This document shows positions 1 through 7,606 of a stretch of 64,000 nucleotides of DNA, in pieces. How positions within the stretch are numbered: position 1 is the first letter of the stretch; each line of letters opens with the position of its first letter. The notes beneath the pieces were generated by a model. It had not been told where the DNA came from. It saw only the letters and a list, made by a program, of their open reading frames with translations, and made no database searches. The stretch comes from Hyphomicrobiales bacterium (lineage in GTDB: Bacteria; Pseudomonadota; Alphaproteobacteria; Rhizobiales; Beijerinckiaceae): assembly GCA_004144595.1 (NCBI GenBank), contig SEEM01000008.1, positions 31,129 to 95,128 on the forward strand, read 5' to 3'. Position numbers and translations under genes: made by a program.

Positions 1-1
1 C

Positions 2-727
2 GGCTATCGCGGCGAGATGGAAGCCGTGCCGCATGCCTTCGACGCCTATGTCGAGTTCCATATCGAACAGGGCTACTATCTCGACCGCGACGGAATACAG
101 GTCGGCGTCGTGACCGGCGGCTTCCCGAGCACCGGCATGCTCGTCGAGTTCAAGGGCGAGACCGCCCATACCGGCCCCTGGCCGATGGAGCGGCGCCGCA
201 ATGCCCTGCTTGCCGGCGCCCGCCTGCTGGTCGAGACCGACGAGATCGGCTGGGCCTATGCCGGAAGCGGCGGCAAGGCGACGGCCGCGCGCCTCGCCGC
301 CTGGCCAAACAAGCCGGGCATCCTGTCAGACTGGGCGCAGGCCGTCTGCGACGTCCGCCACCCCGATCCGGAAACCTCCGAGGTGATGGCCGAGCGCGTC
401 CGCCGCGCCGTCGGCGAATCCGCCGCCCGCGCCGGCTGCACCGCCGAGATCCTCGATGTTTGGAGATGGGGCGGCAGGATCTTCGCGCAGGAGCTGATCG
501 ACAGCGTCCGCGAGACCTCGCTGGCGCTGGGCTATCGCACGCAGGACATCCTCAGCCAGGCCGGGCACGACGCCTATTTCGTCGCGCGCCACGCGCCGAC
601 GACGATGATCTTCGCGCCCTGCAAGGGCGGCATCACCCATAACAACGCCGAGCTCTGCACGCGCGAGGACCTGGAGCCCGGCCTCAACGTGCTGCTTCAC
701 ACGGTCATGGCACGAGCGGATCGCTGA
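2..727 (+). CDS. M20-family amidohydrolase (N-carbamoyl-amino-acid hydrolase / allantoate amidohydrolase type), 5' partial
   Basis: The reading frame is already open at the first base, so the N-terminal catalytic half lies outside the window. The visible part covers the dimerisation insert (GETAHTGPWPMERRRNAL) and the C-terminal catalytic part. The latter has AGHDAYF and GITHNNAE, the His-containing motifs expected in this metal-dependent family. Such enzymes hydrolyse N-carbamoyl amino acids or ureide-type amides in the cytoplasm. The family is often found beside peptide-type ABC transporters, and the neighbours here are remnants of a LysR regulator and a DppC permease. This suggests a former uptake and catabolism cluster. 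The exact substrate cannot be told. The 3' end overlaps the convergent LysR remnant by about 20 bases. Confidence 0.8.
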   Translation, partial: GYRGEMEAVPHAFDAYVEFHIEQGYYLDRDGIQVGVVTGGFPSTGMLVEFKGETAHTGPWPMERRRNALLAGARLLVETDEIGWAYAGSGGKATAARLAAWPNKPGILSDWAQAVCDVRHPDPETSEVMAERVRRAVGESAARAGCTAEILDVWRWGGRIFAQELIDSVRETSLALGYRTQDILSQAGHDAYFVARHAPTTMIFAPCKGGITHNNAELCTREDLEPGLNVLLHTVMARADR

Positions 728-1385
728 GCACGGGTTCGACAGCTTCCGCCGCCGGTTCCTCCTCGCTCGCGCCCAGCCGCTGCTCGAAAAGCCGCAGGAA
801 GGCTTCTTCCGCGGCATTGAGCTGCATGGCCGGATTCGAGACGAAATAGAGATCGGCGCCGAGCAGATCCTCGGGCCTTGCGAGGTTCCATAGCGAGCGG
901 CTCTCCAGCGCCTGCGCCACGGAGGCCAATGGCAGAATGCCGATGCCGAGCCCGGCCGCGATCATTCTTGTGACCTCCTCCAGATTGGGGCTGGAGCCGA
1001 CGACCCGGCTGTCGAGTCCCGCCCCCTCCCGGACCGAGACCATCGGCTCCAGCGCGCCGTCCTGCCCGCAGGCGAGCGCCACGAAGGGCTCGTCTCGCAG
1101 GTCCGCCAGCGGCACGTCCGCGAGGCCGAAGAGCGGATGCCGCACCCGCACAGGATGCCGAACTCCTCGCGCAGCAGCGGGCGGCAATCGAGCCCGGCCA
1201 GTGGCTTCGACAGCAAACAGAAGCCGAAGGGGCTGAGCTTCTGCGAGACCGCGCGGACGATATCCTGGCTGTTCGCGACATCGATCCGCACGCTGCCGCC
1301 GGGATGCTTACGGTTGAGCAGCGTCAGCGTCCGGTCGAGCGGCGGCTGCACGACATGGGTGACGACGAGGAGCCGATCTCGGCAA
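705..1385 (-). pseudogene. LysR-family regulator remnant, HTH lost and frameshifted
   Basis: Two overlapping minus-strand frames together give the substrate-binding domain of a LysR regulator. The first part (from about 1381 down to about 1150) reads RLLVVTHVVQPPLDRTLTLL and on to LLREEFGILC. The second part continues in a different frame with HPLFGLADVPLADLRDEP, then GLGIGILPL, and runs to the stop at 705. A single frame change near 1130-1150 is needed to join them. The N-terminal helix-turn-helix of about 90 residues is absent: homology stops near 1381, where a plus-strand permease begins. Both defects make this a non-functional gene. Its remains probably once regulated the adjacent hydrolase and transporter genes. 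Confidence 0.8.
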
Positions 1386-1389
1386 GCGC

Positions 1390-2091
1390 ATGATCCCGCC
1401 TTTCTGGTATCCAGGCTCGGACCCGGCCCACCGGCTGGGCACCGACCATCGCGGCCGTGACTACCTCGCCCGCCTGCTCTATGGCGCCCGCGTCTCGCTC
1501 CTGATCGGGCTCGGCGTCACGCTCTGCGCCGGGTTCATCGGAACGATGCTCGGCCTCGCCGCCGGTTATTTCGGCGGCCGCGTCGACATGGCGATCAGCT
1601 TCATCGTGACGACGCGTCTGTCGCTGCCGATCGTGCTGGTCGCGCTCGCGGCAGTGGCGCTCGGCGGCGCCTCGCTGAAGACGCTCGCCATCGTGCTCAG
1701 CCTCCTGCTCTGGGACCGCTTCGCCGTCGTGGTCCGCGCCGCCGCCCAGAGCCTGCGGAACCGCGAATTCGTCCAGGCGACGCAGTCCTTCGGCGCCTCG
1801 CATCTCTACATCATGCTGCACGGCATCCTGCCGAACCTGCGCAACACGCTGATCGTGGTCGCGACGCTGGGGATCGCCAACGTCATCCTGCTCGAGGCCG
1901 CGCTCTCCTTCCTCGGCCTAGGCGCCCAGCCGCCGACGCCGTCCTGGGGCCTGATGATCGCGGAAGGGCGCGAGCACATCCTGTTCGACCCCTGGCTGAT
2001 CGCCCTGCCCGGCGCCGGGCTCTGCCTGCTGATCCTGGCGGTGAACCTGCTCGGCGACGGCGTCCGCGACGCGCTCGACGAGCGGCGCTGA
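1390..2091 (+). pseudogene. DppC/OppC-type ABC transporter permease, 5'-truncated
   Basis: The frame encodes about 233 residues of a dipeptide/oligopeptide-type inner-membrane permease. The conserved LGTDHRGRDYLARLLYGAR stretch, four or five membrane segments and the cytoplasmic EAA-type loop (ATQSFGASHLYIMLHGILPN) can be seen. Full-length members run about 280-300 residues and begin with a membrane helix plus a periplasmic loop. Here homology starts only at about 1375 (in-frame residues LGKR before the first Met), with a stop codon at 1360-1362. The first helix is therefore missing, and so are the DppB partner, the ATPases and the binding protein. A protein might still be made from 1390, but it is unlikely to form a working transporter. 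Confidence 0.75.
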
Positions 2092-2097
2092 GCAGGT

Positions 2098-3249
2098 TCA
2101 GCTCAGCGCCTTCACCATGTTGCGGGCGATGACGATCTGCTGGATCTGCGAGGTGCCCTCGTAGATCCGGAACAGGCGCGCATCCCGGTAGAAGCGCTCG
2201 ATGCCGTGATCGGCGATATAGCCGGCGCCGCCATGGATCTGCACGGCCCGGTCGACCACGCGGCCGACCATCTCGCTGGCGAAGAGCTTGCAGCAGGCGG
2301 CGTCCGTCGCGACGTCCTCAGCCCGATCCTTGGCGCGCGCCGTCTCCAGCACCATGCAGCGCGCCGCATAGGCCTCCGTCCGGCTGTCGGCGAGCATCGC
2401 CTGCACGAGCTGGAACTCGGCGATCGGCTGCCCGAACTGCTTGCGCTCGACGGCATAGCGCAGGCTGTCGTCGATCACGCGCTCGGCCATCGCGACGCAG
2501 ACCGCCGAGATGTGCAGGCGCCCGCGATCGAGCACCTTCATCGCCGTGCGGAAACCCTGCCCCTCGCGCCCGCCAAGCAAGGCATCGCTCGGAATGTGGC
2601 AATCTTCGAAGATCACGTCGCAGGTATGCGAGCCGCTCTGCCCCATCTTCCTGTCGATCGGTCCGAGCGAGAGCCCGGGCGTGCCGGCCTCGACGAGAAA
2701 AGCCGAAACGCCTTTCGCGCCGGGCTGCGACGGATCGGTCCGCGCGAACACCGTGAACAGGCCTGCATGCGGGGCATTGGTGATAAAGCGCTTGGTGCCG
2801 TTGAGGACATAGCCGCCCTCCACTGGCCGCGCCGAGGTCTTAAGCGAGGCGGCATCGGAACCGGCTTCTGGCTCCGTCAGGGCAAACGAACTGATCAACT
2901 CGCCCGAGGCCAATCGCGGCAGGTAGCGCTGCTTCTGTTCCTGCGTGCCGTCCATGATCAGCCCCTGCGAGCCGATGCCGTTATTGGTCCCGATCAGCGA
3001 GCGGAAGGCCGGCGAGGTCTTGCCGAGCTCGAAGGCGACCCGGACCTCCTCCTCCATGGTCATGCCAAGACCACCGTATTCTTCCGGGATCGACAGGCCG
3101 AACAGCCCCATCTCCGCGATCTCCCGGCGGATTTCCGGCGGGATCCGATCGTCCTGCGCGACCTGATGTTCCAAGGGCCGCAGGCGCTCGCGGACGAAGC
3201 GCGCCACGCTCTCAAGCAGCCCCTGCATCGTCTCGCTGTCCAAGGCCAT
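2098..3249 (-). CDS. Acyl-CoA dehydrogenase
   Basis: This flavoenzyme of 383 residues oxidises an acyl-CoA to the enoyl-CoA and passes electrons to ETF. The length is normal for the family. The N-terminal helical domain is followed by the FAD-contact segment SSFALTEPEAGSDAASL and NGTKRFITNA. The C-terminal helical domain ends in RIYEGTSQIQQIVIARNM, with the glutamate that serves as catalytic base in short-chain and branched-chain members. The gene stops 6 bases from the end of the convergent truncated permease. It is divergent from a CaiB/BaiF stub and a TetR regulator, with a palindrome in the shared promoter region. A role in degrading an organic acid or branched acyl-CoA is likely; the substrate is unknown. 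Confidence 0.92.
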   Translation of the reverse strand: MALDSETMQGLLESVARFVRERLRPLEHQVAQDDRIPPEIRREIAEMGLFGLSIPEEYGGLGMTMEEEVRVAFELGKTSPAFRSLIGTNNGIGSQGLIMDGTQEQKQRYLPRLASGELISSFALTEPEAGSDAASLKTSARPVEGGYVLNGTKRFITNAPHAGLFTVFARTDPSQPGAKGVSAFLVEAGTPGLSLGPIDRKMGQSGSHTCDVIFEDCHIPSDALLGGREGQGFRTAMKVLDRGRLHISAVCVAMAERVIDDSLRYAVERKQFGQPIAEFQLVQAMLADSRTEAYAARCMVLETARAKDRAEDVATDAACCKLFASEMVGRVVDRAVQIHGGAGYIADHGIERFYRDARLFRIYEGTSQIQQIVIARNMVKALS

Positions 3250-3310
3250 CGCCGTCTCCCTCGCCTGCCCTTGCCCACCGTATTGGGCTTCCTTGACAAG
3301 GCCGGGCAGT

Positions 3311-3338
3311 TAAATACCTTCCAGCCGGTAAGTAAATA
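3311..3338. promoter_or_regulatory. Imperfect palindrome, candidate TetR operator
   Basis: Twelve-base arms TAAATACCTTCC (3311-3322) and GGTAAGTAAATA (3327-3338) match at 8 of 12 positions around a 4-base centre. The site sits between the divergent acyl-CoA dehydrogenase and the CaiB stub/TetR gene. Acyl-CoA-responsive TetR regulators commonly bind such a place. A TTGACA hexamer lies just upstream at 3293-3298. Confidence 0.45.
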
Positions 3339-3361
3339 TCGCGGATGCGAGGCGACAGGCG

Positions 3362-3465
3362 TTGGGCGCGGCACTGGACGGCATCAAGGTCATCGATCTC
3401 ACCCGCATTCTCGCCAGGCTGCGCCTGTGCTCTTGCAGCACGGTCGGCAGACGCGGCCCATGGTG
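3362..3465 (+). pseudogene. CaiB/BaiF (family III) CoA-transferase N-terminal stub
   Basis: A frame starting at TTG 3362 reads GAALDGIKVIDLTRILA, the typical N-terminus of family III CoA-transferases. It then loses similarity and stops at 3463-3465. Intact members are about 390-400 residues, so over 95 percent of the gene is gone. Such transferases are often paired with an acyl-CoA dehydrogenase, and one lies divergently just upstream. The TetR gene begins inside the end of the stub, as if a deletion fused the old promoter region to it. Confidence 0.6.
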
Positions 3466-4086
3466 ATGCACGTCGACACCGCAGCGAACCCGAAGCGCCA
3501 GGGGCGTCCGCCGACGATCGCGAATGCGCGCGAACGCATCCTCGATGACGCTGCCCGGCTCTTCGCCCGCGATGGCTATGAGGGAACCTCGCTCGGCGAA
3601 CTCGCGACCTCCGTCGGCGTCACCAAGGCGGCAATCTATCACTACTTTCCCAACAAGCAGGAGATCTACGAGGCGATCATCGTGCGCACGCTCGAAGGGT
3701 TGCGCCGTCATGTCTCGCAGGCCACGACGCAGGTCTCAGCCCCCGAAGAGGCGCTCGCCTGCTTCATGGCCGCCCATGCCGATTTCTTCGAGGAGAATTA
3801 TGACGGCTTCCTCACCATGCTCGTCGGATATGGCGGCATGGAGAATGTCGTGATGGTCGCGGAGGCGCAGAAGCTGCGCGACGAGCACGAACAGGCGCTG
3901 AGACACATCATCGCCGACGGCATCGCCAAGGGCGCATTCCGCCCGATCGATATCGACGTCACCGGCCGCGCCGTCCTGTCGATGCTCAACTGGATGGTGC
4001 GCTGGTTCAAGCCGGGCAAGGGCCGCCGCGCCGCGTCCTTCGCGCAGGATTATTGCGATCTCATGCTCGGCGGCCTGCGCGGTTGA
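3460..4086 (+). CDS. TetR-family transcriptional regulator
   Basis: About 208 residues from ATG 3460 (a second ATG at 3466 is possible). The N-terminal domain has the classical TetR helix-turn-helix: RERILDDAARLFARDGYEG, then LGELATSVGVTKAAIYHYF and a PNKQEIYEAI tail. The C-terminal ligand domain resembles the regulators that sense acyl-CoA or related ligands, but no ligand can be assigned. The gene is preceded by a CaiB stub and, further up, by a palindrome shared with the divergent acyl-CoA dehydrogenase gene. Repression of that gene is the simplest role. The open frame extends far upstream without a stop, but that extension is antisense to the dehydrogenase and is not coding. Confidence 0.88.
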   Translation: MVMHVDTAANPKRQGRPPTIANARERILDDAARLFARDGYEGTSLGELATSVGVTKAAIYHYFPNKQEIYEAIIVRTLEGLRRHVSQATTQVSAPEEALACFMAAHADFFEENYDGFLTMLVGYGGMENVVMVAEAQKLRDEHEQALRHIIADGIAKGAFRPIDIDVTGRAVLSMLNWMVRWFKPGKGRRAASFAQDYCDLMLGGLRG

Positions 4087-4089
4087 CGG

Positions 4090-5565
4090 TCAGCCGAAAG
4101 CCGCGAACACCTTGGCCAGCCCGGCGACGCCGCGCTGGATCACGTCGACCTCATGCGCTGCATAACCGATGACGAAACCCGCCTCTGGCGGACGCTCCGC
4201 CTCGGACGCGTAGAGCGGCCCGATCGGATAGAGGCCGATCCCACCCTCGCGTGCGATTTCGACGATGGCCGCCTCGTGCTCCGCCGGGACGCCGTTGAGC
4301 CACGCCACGACATGCAGGCCGGTATCCGCGCCGGTCACAGTCAGCCGCGGTCCGCATTCCACTGCGAGAGCCTGGAGCAGCGCAGCCCTGCGCTCGGCAT
4401 TGCGGCGGCGGATGCTGCGGACATGGCGCTCATAGCCGCCGCTTGAAATGAATTCCGCCAGGGCCTCCTGTTCCAGCAACGGCGTGTGCCGGTCGGTCAG
4501 GCGCTTGGCCTCCGTGAAGGCGCGACAGAGATCGGGCGGCACGACGAGATAGCCGAGCCGTAGCGTCGGCGAGAGCGTCTTGGAGACGGTGCCGAGATAG
4601 ATCACCGTATCGGGCGCGGATGTCTGGAGCGGCGGGATTGGGGCGATGTCATGCCGATATTCGCCATCGTAATCGTCTTCGACGACCATCGCCCCGGTCT
4701 CGGCAGCCCAGTCGAGCAAGGCCCGCCGCCGCGCCGCCGAAAGCACGCTGCCGAGCGGATACTGATGGGACGGCGTGACATAGGCCAGTCGCGCCGCCGG
4801 CAGCCCCTCCGTGCGGATGCCCTCGCGATCGACGGCGGCGGGAACCGCCACGCCTCCGGAGGCGGCGAAGGCATGCCGCGCCAGCACGTAGCCGGGATCT
4901 TCCATGACGAAGCGGTCGCCGGGATCGAGAAGGAGGCGGGCGCAGAGATCGAGCCCCTGCTGCGAGCCGTTGACGACGACGATCTGCTCCGGGGTGCAAC
5001 TGATCCCGCGGGCGCGCCACAGATAGCTCTGCAACGCCATGCGAAGCGAAGCCGAGCCCTGCGGATCGCTGTAGCGCAGTCGCTCGGCCCGGCGCAGGCT
5101 CGCCCGGTTGAGCGCGCGGCGCCAGGCCAGCATCGGAAAATCCGCGCCGTTCAGGTCGCCATAGCGGAGATCGGCGACGCGATGCGCCTGGAACCGGGCC
5201 GGCGCGGGGAAGGACAGCAGACGCCGCGCAAAATCGGACAAGGCTCGCGAGCCGGCCGTTGCCGTGGCCTTCGGCACCGGTGCTGCCGCCAAGCCGCCCG
5301 TCACGACGGCCCGCGCGCCGGTGCGATTGAGCAGATAGCCCTCCGCGATCAATTGCCCATAGGCGGCCGTGACCGTGGTCCGCGACACGCCCCATTCGCT
5401 GGCCAGCGCCCGGCTCGACGGCAGGCGGTCGCCGGGGCGGTATTCCCCGTCATGGATCCGCTGCTTGATCGCGGCGATGATCCGGCGGGCGACGCCCTGC
5501 CCTTCGAACTGGACCACATGAAATCCTTGGAACTGGATATTTCGATCGGTCCAGATTGCAGGCAT
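4090..5565 (-). CDS. MocR/PdxR-type GntR regulator with aminotransferase domain
   Basis: About 491 residues. The N-terminal GntR winged helix is visible as IKQRIHDGEYRPGDRLPSSR followed by ASEWGVSRTTVTAAYGQL. After a linker comes a fold-type I aminotransferase domain with VVEDDYDGEYRHD and the PLP-lysine segment GTVSKTLSPTLRLGY. Family members bind PLP and control PLP synthesis, amino-acid or GABA/taurine genes. I chose ATG 5565 over an upstream in-frame ATG at 5604, because the latter would overlap the divergent PaiB-like gene starting at 5592. The tight divergent pairing with an FMN-binding PaiB protein suggests that it regulates that gene. The effector and target are not proven. Confidence 0.88.
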   Translation of the reverse strand: MPAIWTDRNIQFQGFHVVQFEGQGVARRIIAAIKQRIHDGEYRPGDRLPSSRALASEWGVSRTTVTAAYGQLIAEGYLLNRTGARAVVTGGLAAAPVPKATATAGSRALSDFARRLLSFPAPARFQAHRVADLRYGDLNGADFPMLAWRRALNRASLRRAERLRYSDPQGSASLRMALQSYLWRARGISCTPEQIVVVNGSQQGLDLCARLLLDPGDRFVMEDPGYVLARHAFAASGGVAVPAAVDREGIRTEGLPAARLAYVTPSHQYPLGSVLSAARRRALLDWAAETGAMVVEDDYDGEYRHDIAPIPPLQTSAPDTVIYLGTVSKTLSPTLRLGYLVVPPDLCRAFTEAKRLTDRHTPLLEQEALAEFISSGGYERHVRSIRRRNAERRAALLQALAVECGPRLTVTGADTGLHVVAWLNGVPAEHEAAIVEIAREGGIGLYPIGPLYASEAERPPEAGFVIGYAAHEVDVIQRGVAGLAKVFAAFG

Positions 5566-5591
5566 GACGGCGGCGACACAAGGAGTTCCCG

Positions 5592-6215
5592 ATGTACACC
5601 CCACCGGCCTTCCGCGATGACGACAGGGCGAGCCTGCTCGCCACGATCCGCGCCGCGCGGCTGGCGACCTTCATCACTGCGACCTCGGACGGTCCGCTGG
5701 CGACGCCGCTGCCGCTTTTCATCGACGACAGCGAGGGCGAGCATGGCGTGCTCTACGGACATCTCGCCAAGGCTAACCCGCAATGGCGCGTGCCGGTCGT
5801 CGGCAATGGCCTGGCCATCTTCGCAGGGCCGGACGCCTATGTGACGCCGAGCTGGTATGCCATGAAGCAGGAGACCGGCAAGGTCGTGCCGACCTGGAAC
5901 TATGTCACCGTCCACGCCTCAGGTCCGGTCGAGTTCTTCGACGATTCCGCCCGCCTGCTCGATGTCGTCACGCGCCTCACCAACATGCACGAAAGCGAGC
6001 GCGCCGCGCCCTGGGCCGTCTCCGATGCGCCGGCGGAGTTCATCCAGGCGCAACTGCGCGGCATCGTCGGCCTGCGCATCCCGATCGCGACGCTCGAAGG
6101 CAAGCGCAAGCTCAGCCAGAACCGCAGCCCGGCCGATCGCTCCGGTGTCGCCACCGGCCTCGCCGAGAGCGAACGGCCGATGGATCGGCATGTCGCAACA
6201 CTGATCCCCGCCTGA
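5592..6215 (+). CDS. PaiB-family FMN-binding protein (FMN-binding negative transcriptional regulator)
   Basis: A 207-residue protein with the split-barrel FMN-binding fold. It starts with the family's hallmark MYTPPAFRDDDRASLL and contains HLAKANPQW, YVTPSWYAMKQETGKVVPTW and NYVTVHASG. Bacillus PaiB is described as a negative regulator of sporulation and protease genes, but for most homologues the biochemical role is unknown. Flavin-linked detoxification is possible. The gene is divergent from the MocR-type regulator with only 26 bases between the two start codons, so promoters must overlap. An AAGGAG ribosome-binding site lies just before the start. Confidence 0.88.
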   Translation: MYTPPAFRDDDRASLLATIRAARLATFITATSDGPLATPLPLFIDDSEGEHGVLYGHLAKANPQWRVPVVGNGLAIFAGPDAYVTPSWYAMKQETGKVVPTWNYVTVHASGPVEFFDDSARLLDVVTRLTNMHESERAAPWAVSDAPAEFIQAQLRGIVGLRIPIATLEGKRKLSQNRSPADRSGVATGLAESERPMDRHVATLIPA

Positions 6216-6279
6216 CACGGCCAAGGCCCGCCTTCGCAAGCGGCTCGGCCTAAGCAGGGACAACGGCCGGCTCATGCTC

Positions 6280-6469
6280 GCGTAAACCAGCAACTCATCG
6301 TCCCGCCGCCGCGGCAAGCCGCGGCCGAGCGACGCGATCTGGCAGGATGGTGTCTTCGGGCTTCTCAGCTACGACGATCCGATCGAAACGACGGTCGCGA
6401 AAGCTCGAACAGCTCGGCCATCCCCCGGAGGTCGAGGCGGAATTGATCCGCCTCCTCCGGGAGGGCTGA
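6280..6469 (+). pseudogene. Possible remnant of an unknown short protein (frame change)
   Basis: In the 263-base gap after the PaiB gene one frame reads DAIWQDGVFGLLSYDDPIET from 6331. A second frame reads KLEQLGHPPEVEAELIRLLR from 6401 to the TGA at 6467. Both stretches look like real protein (balanced composition, amphipathic end), but they need a one-base shift near 6385-6400 to join. I do not recognise the family. It may be a decayed gene or chance. Confidence 0.25.
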
Positions 6470-6478
6470 GCGGCCGGA

Positions 6479-6841
6479 TCAACCGGCCCGCTTCGCCACG
6501 ATGGTCAGTTCGCCGTCGTCATCGAGCGCGGCAATGACCACGTCGCGCGAGCTGAAGCCTTTTGTGGCGAGGGCCGATTTCAGCTTCGGTTCGTTCTCGA
6601 TCGTGGCCTGGATGCGTTGAAGCTGTCCGGCCGGCTGAGCCTTCGACTGTTGCGTCACTTGCTCCTGGGCCGCAGCCGGCAAGGCATCCATGTCGACGAC
6701 GCTGATCGACTTGATCGTCCCTGCCCGGTTGGTGTCGGAGGGAACGGATTGAGCCGGCGGCGTGGGGGTCGCCGGCGTTTGCGCCATGGCGCTGCCCGAG
6801 ACGAGCAGCGCGGTGCCGATGGAAATCATGGCCTTTCGCAT
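6479..6841 (-). CDS. Secreted protein of unknown function
   Basis: About 120 residues. It begins with a clear signal peptide (MRKAMISIGTALLVSGSAMA, cleavage after AMA), followed by a Pro/Thr-rich linker (TPATPTPPAQSVPS). A small globular region follows, with a predicted helix (AAAQEQVTQQSKAQPAGQLQ) and a closing KGFSSRDVVIAALDDDGELT segment. It is presumably periplasmic. The frame stays open for another 530 bases upstream, but only the ATG at 6841 is followed by a signal peptide and preceded by GGAGAA. No family is recognised. The upstream neighbour is an alcohol-dehydrogenase fossil, so no operon partner helps. Confidence 0.75.
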   Translation of the reverse strand: MRKAMISIGTALLVSGSAMAQTPATPTPPAQSVPSDTNRAGTIKSISVVDMDALPAAAQEQVTQQSKAQPAGQLQRIQATIENEPKLKSALATKGFSSRDVVIAALDDDGELTIVAKRAG

Positions 6842-7012
6842 GGAATATTCTCCTGTCCGTTGGCGATGAAGCGCCATCGGAGAGCCCAAATGCGGTCTCA
6901 GGCTGGAGCTGGTCTGGTCATTTCGCGTTGATGTTGTGGCGAAGGCCGCCACAACAATCTGATCTCGAGCCGACCGCAGCAGCGCGAACCTCCCGCGCCT
7001 CGAGCGGCAGCT

Positions 7013-7345
7013 TATCGGGGAACGGCCAGTCCAGCGGAGATCCGCTTCGGATCCGGCCTGCTCGACGAGGTTGCCGGGCTGATAGGCAAGCGCCGCTGGG
7101 CGCTGGTGACCTACGACCAGCCGCTCTTCCGCGAACTCTCTTCCCAGCTGACGGCCGCTGCCGGCGCGCCGGTCGTCTCGATCACCAGTATCGAGACCAA
7201 TCCGGACTGCGCCGATCTCGCTTTGTCCTGAAGTGAGTTCGGCGCGGCCGAGCCGGCAGAGGTCATCGTCGCGCTCGGCGGCGGCTCGATGATCGATGCC
7301 GCGAATGTGCGGGCAGCCAGCGCGGCGATTTCGAGACCGGTGGAA
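7013..7345 (+). pseudogene. Iron-containing alcohol dehydrogenase remnant
   Basis: One frame reads SPAEIRFGSGLLDEVAGLIG, KRRWALVTYDQPLF, then an in-frame TGA at 7229-7231, then PAEVIVALGGGSMIDAANV. The FGSG and the GGGS-IDAA motif are the N-terminal NAD-binding landmarks of iron-dependent alcohol dehydrogenases. They stand about 81 codons apart, as in intact members. The rest of the protein (about 290 residues with the metal ligands) is missing: the remnant ends directly at the 3' end of a tRNA gene. The 5' end also lacks a start codon. The 170 bases between 6842 and 7012 show no gene. Confidence 0.7.
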
Positions 7346-7421
7346 TGGTGGGCCGGGCCGGACTCGAACCGGCACCGGCGCTGTTATGAGCAGCGAGCTC
7401 TAACCATTGAGCTACCGGCCC
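7346..7421 (-). tRNA. tRNA with CAU anticodon (elongator Met or Ile2)
   Basis: Reading the minus strand gives a full cloverleaf. The acceptor stem is GGGCCGG / CCGGCCC and the D stem is GCTC / GAGC. The anticodon stem CGCTG / CAGCG has loop CTCATAA, and the T stem is GCCGG / CCGGC with TTCGAGT. The discriminator is A and CCA is encoded (7346-7348). The anticodon is CAU. It is not an initiator by its ordinary D-arm and fully paired acceptor end. Elongator Met and the lysidine-modified Ile2 isoacceptor cannot be separated by eye, although the D-loop resembles Ile2. Confidence 0.9.
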
Positions 7422-7435
7422 GCTTCCCGCCTAGA

Positions 7436-7480
7436 GCATCGGGCCGGAAAGTGGAAGCCACTTTTCGGAAAATCCGATGC
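7436..7480. repeat. Intergenic palindromic repeat, family A
   Basis: Outer arms GCATCGG / CCGATGC enclose inner arms CCGGAAAGTGG / CCACTTTTCGG. A close relative lies at 36974-37019 (GCATCGGACCGAAAAGTGG start). A related form lies at 49764-49807. It is located between the tRNA and the chemoreceptor terminator. Confidence 0.8.
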
Positions 7481-7540
7481 CGAACAACGCGCTAGTTCGC
7501 CGCTCTTCCGCAAGCAAGGCACGCCCGGCGGGAATCGAAA

Positions 7541-7567
7541 GGGCCTCCCGGCAATGCCGGGAGGCCC
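7541..7567 (-). terminator. Hairpin terminator of the chemoreceptor gene
   Basis: A perfect 12-bp stem GGGCCTCCCGGC / GCCGGGAGGCCC with loop AAT lies 40 bases past the chemoreceptor stop. On the minus strand it is followed by TTTCGATTC, a short T-rich run. Confidence 0.75.
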
Positions 7568-7606
7568 TGTCATGTTTGGGGAAGTGAAGCGGTTCGACTT
7601 GCCCCG

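Noticed and set aside
705..1187. LysR fragment read as an intact 160-residue gene
   Set aside because: It lacks the HTH and the first half of the effector domain, which continues in another frame.
2206..3459. Long upstream extension of the TetR reading frame
   Set aside because: It is antisense to the acyl-CoA dehydrogenase; TetR homology begins only at the ATG near 3460.
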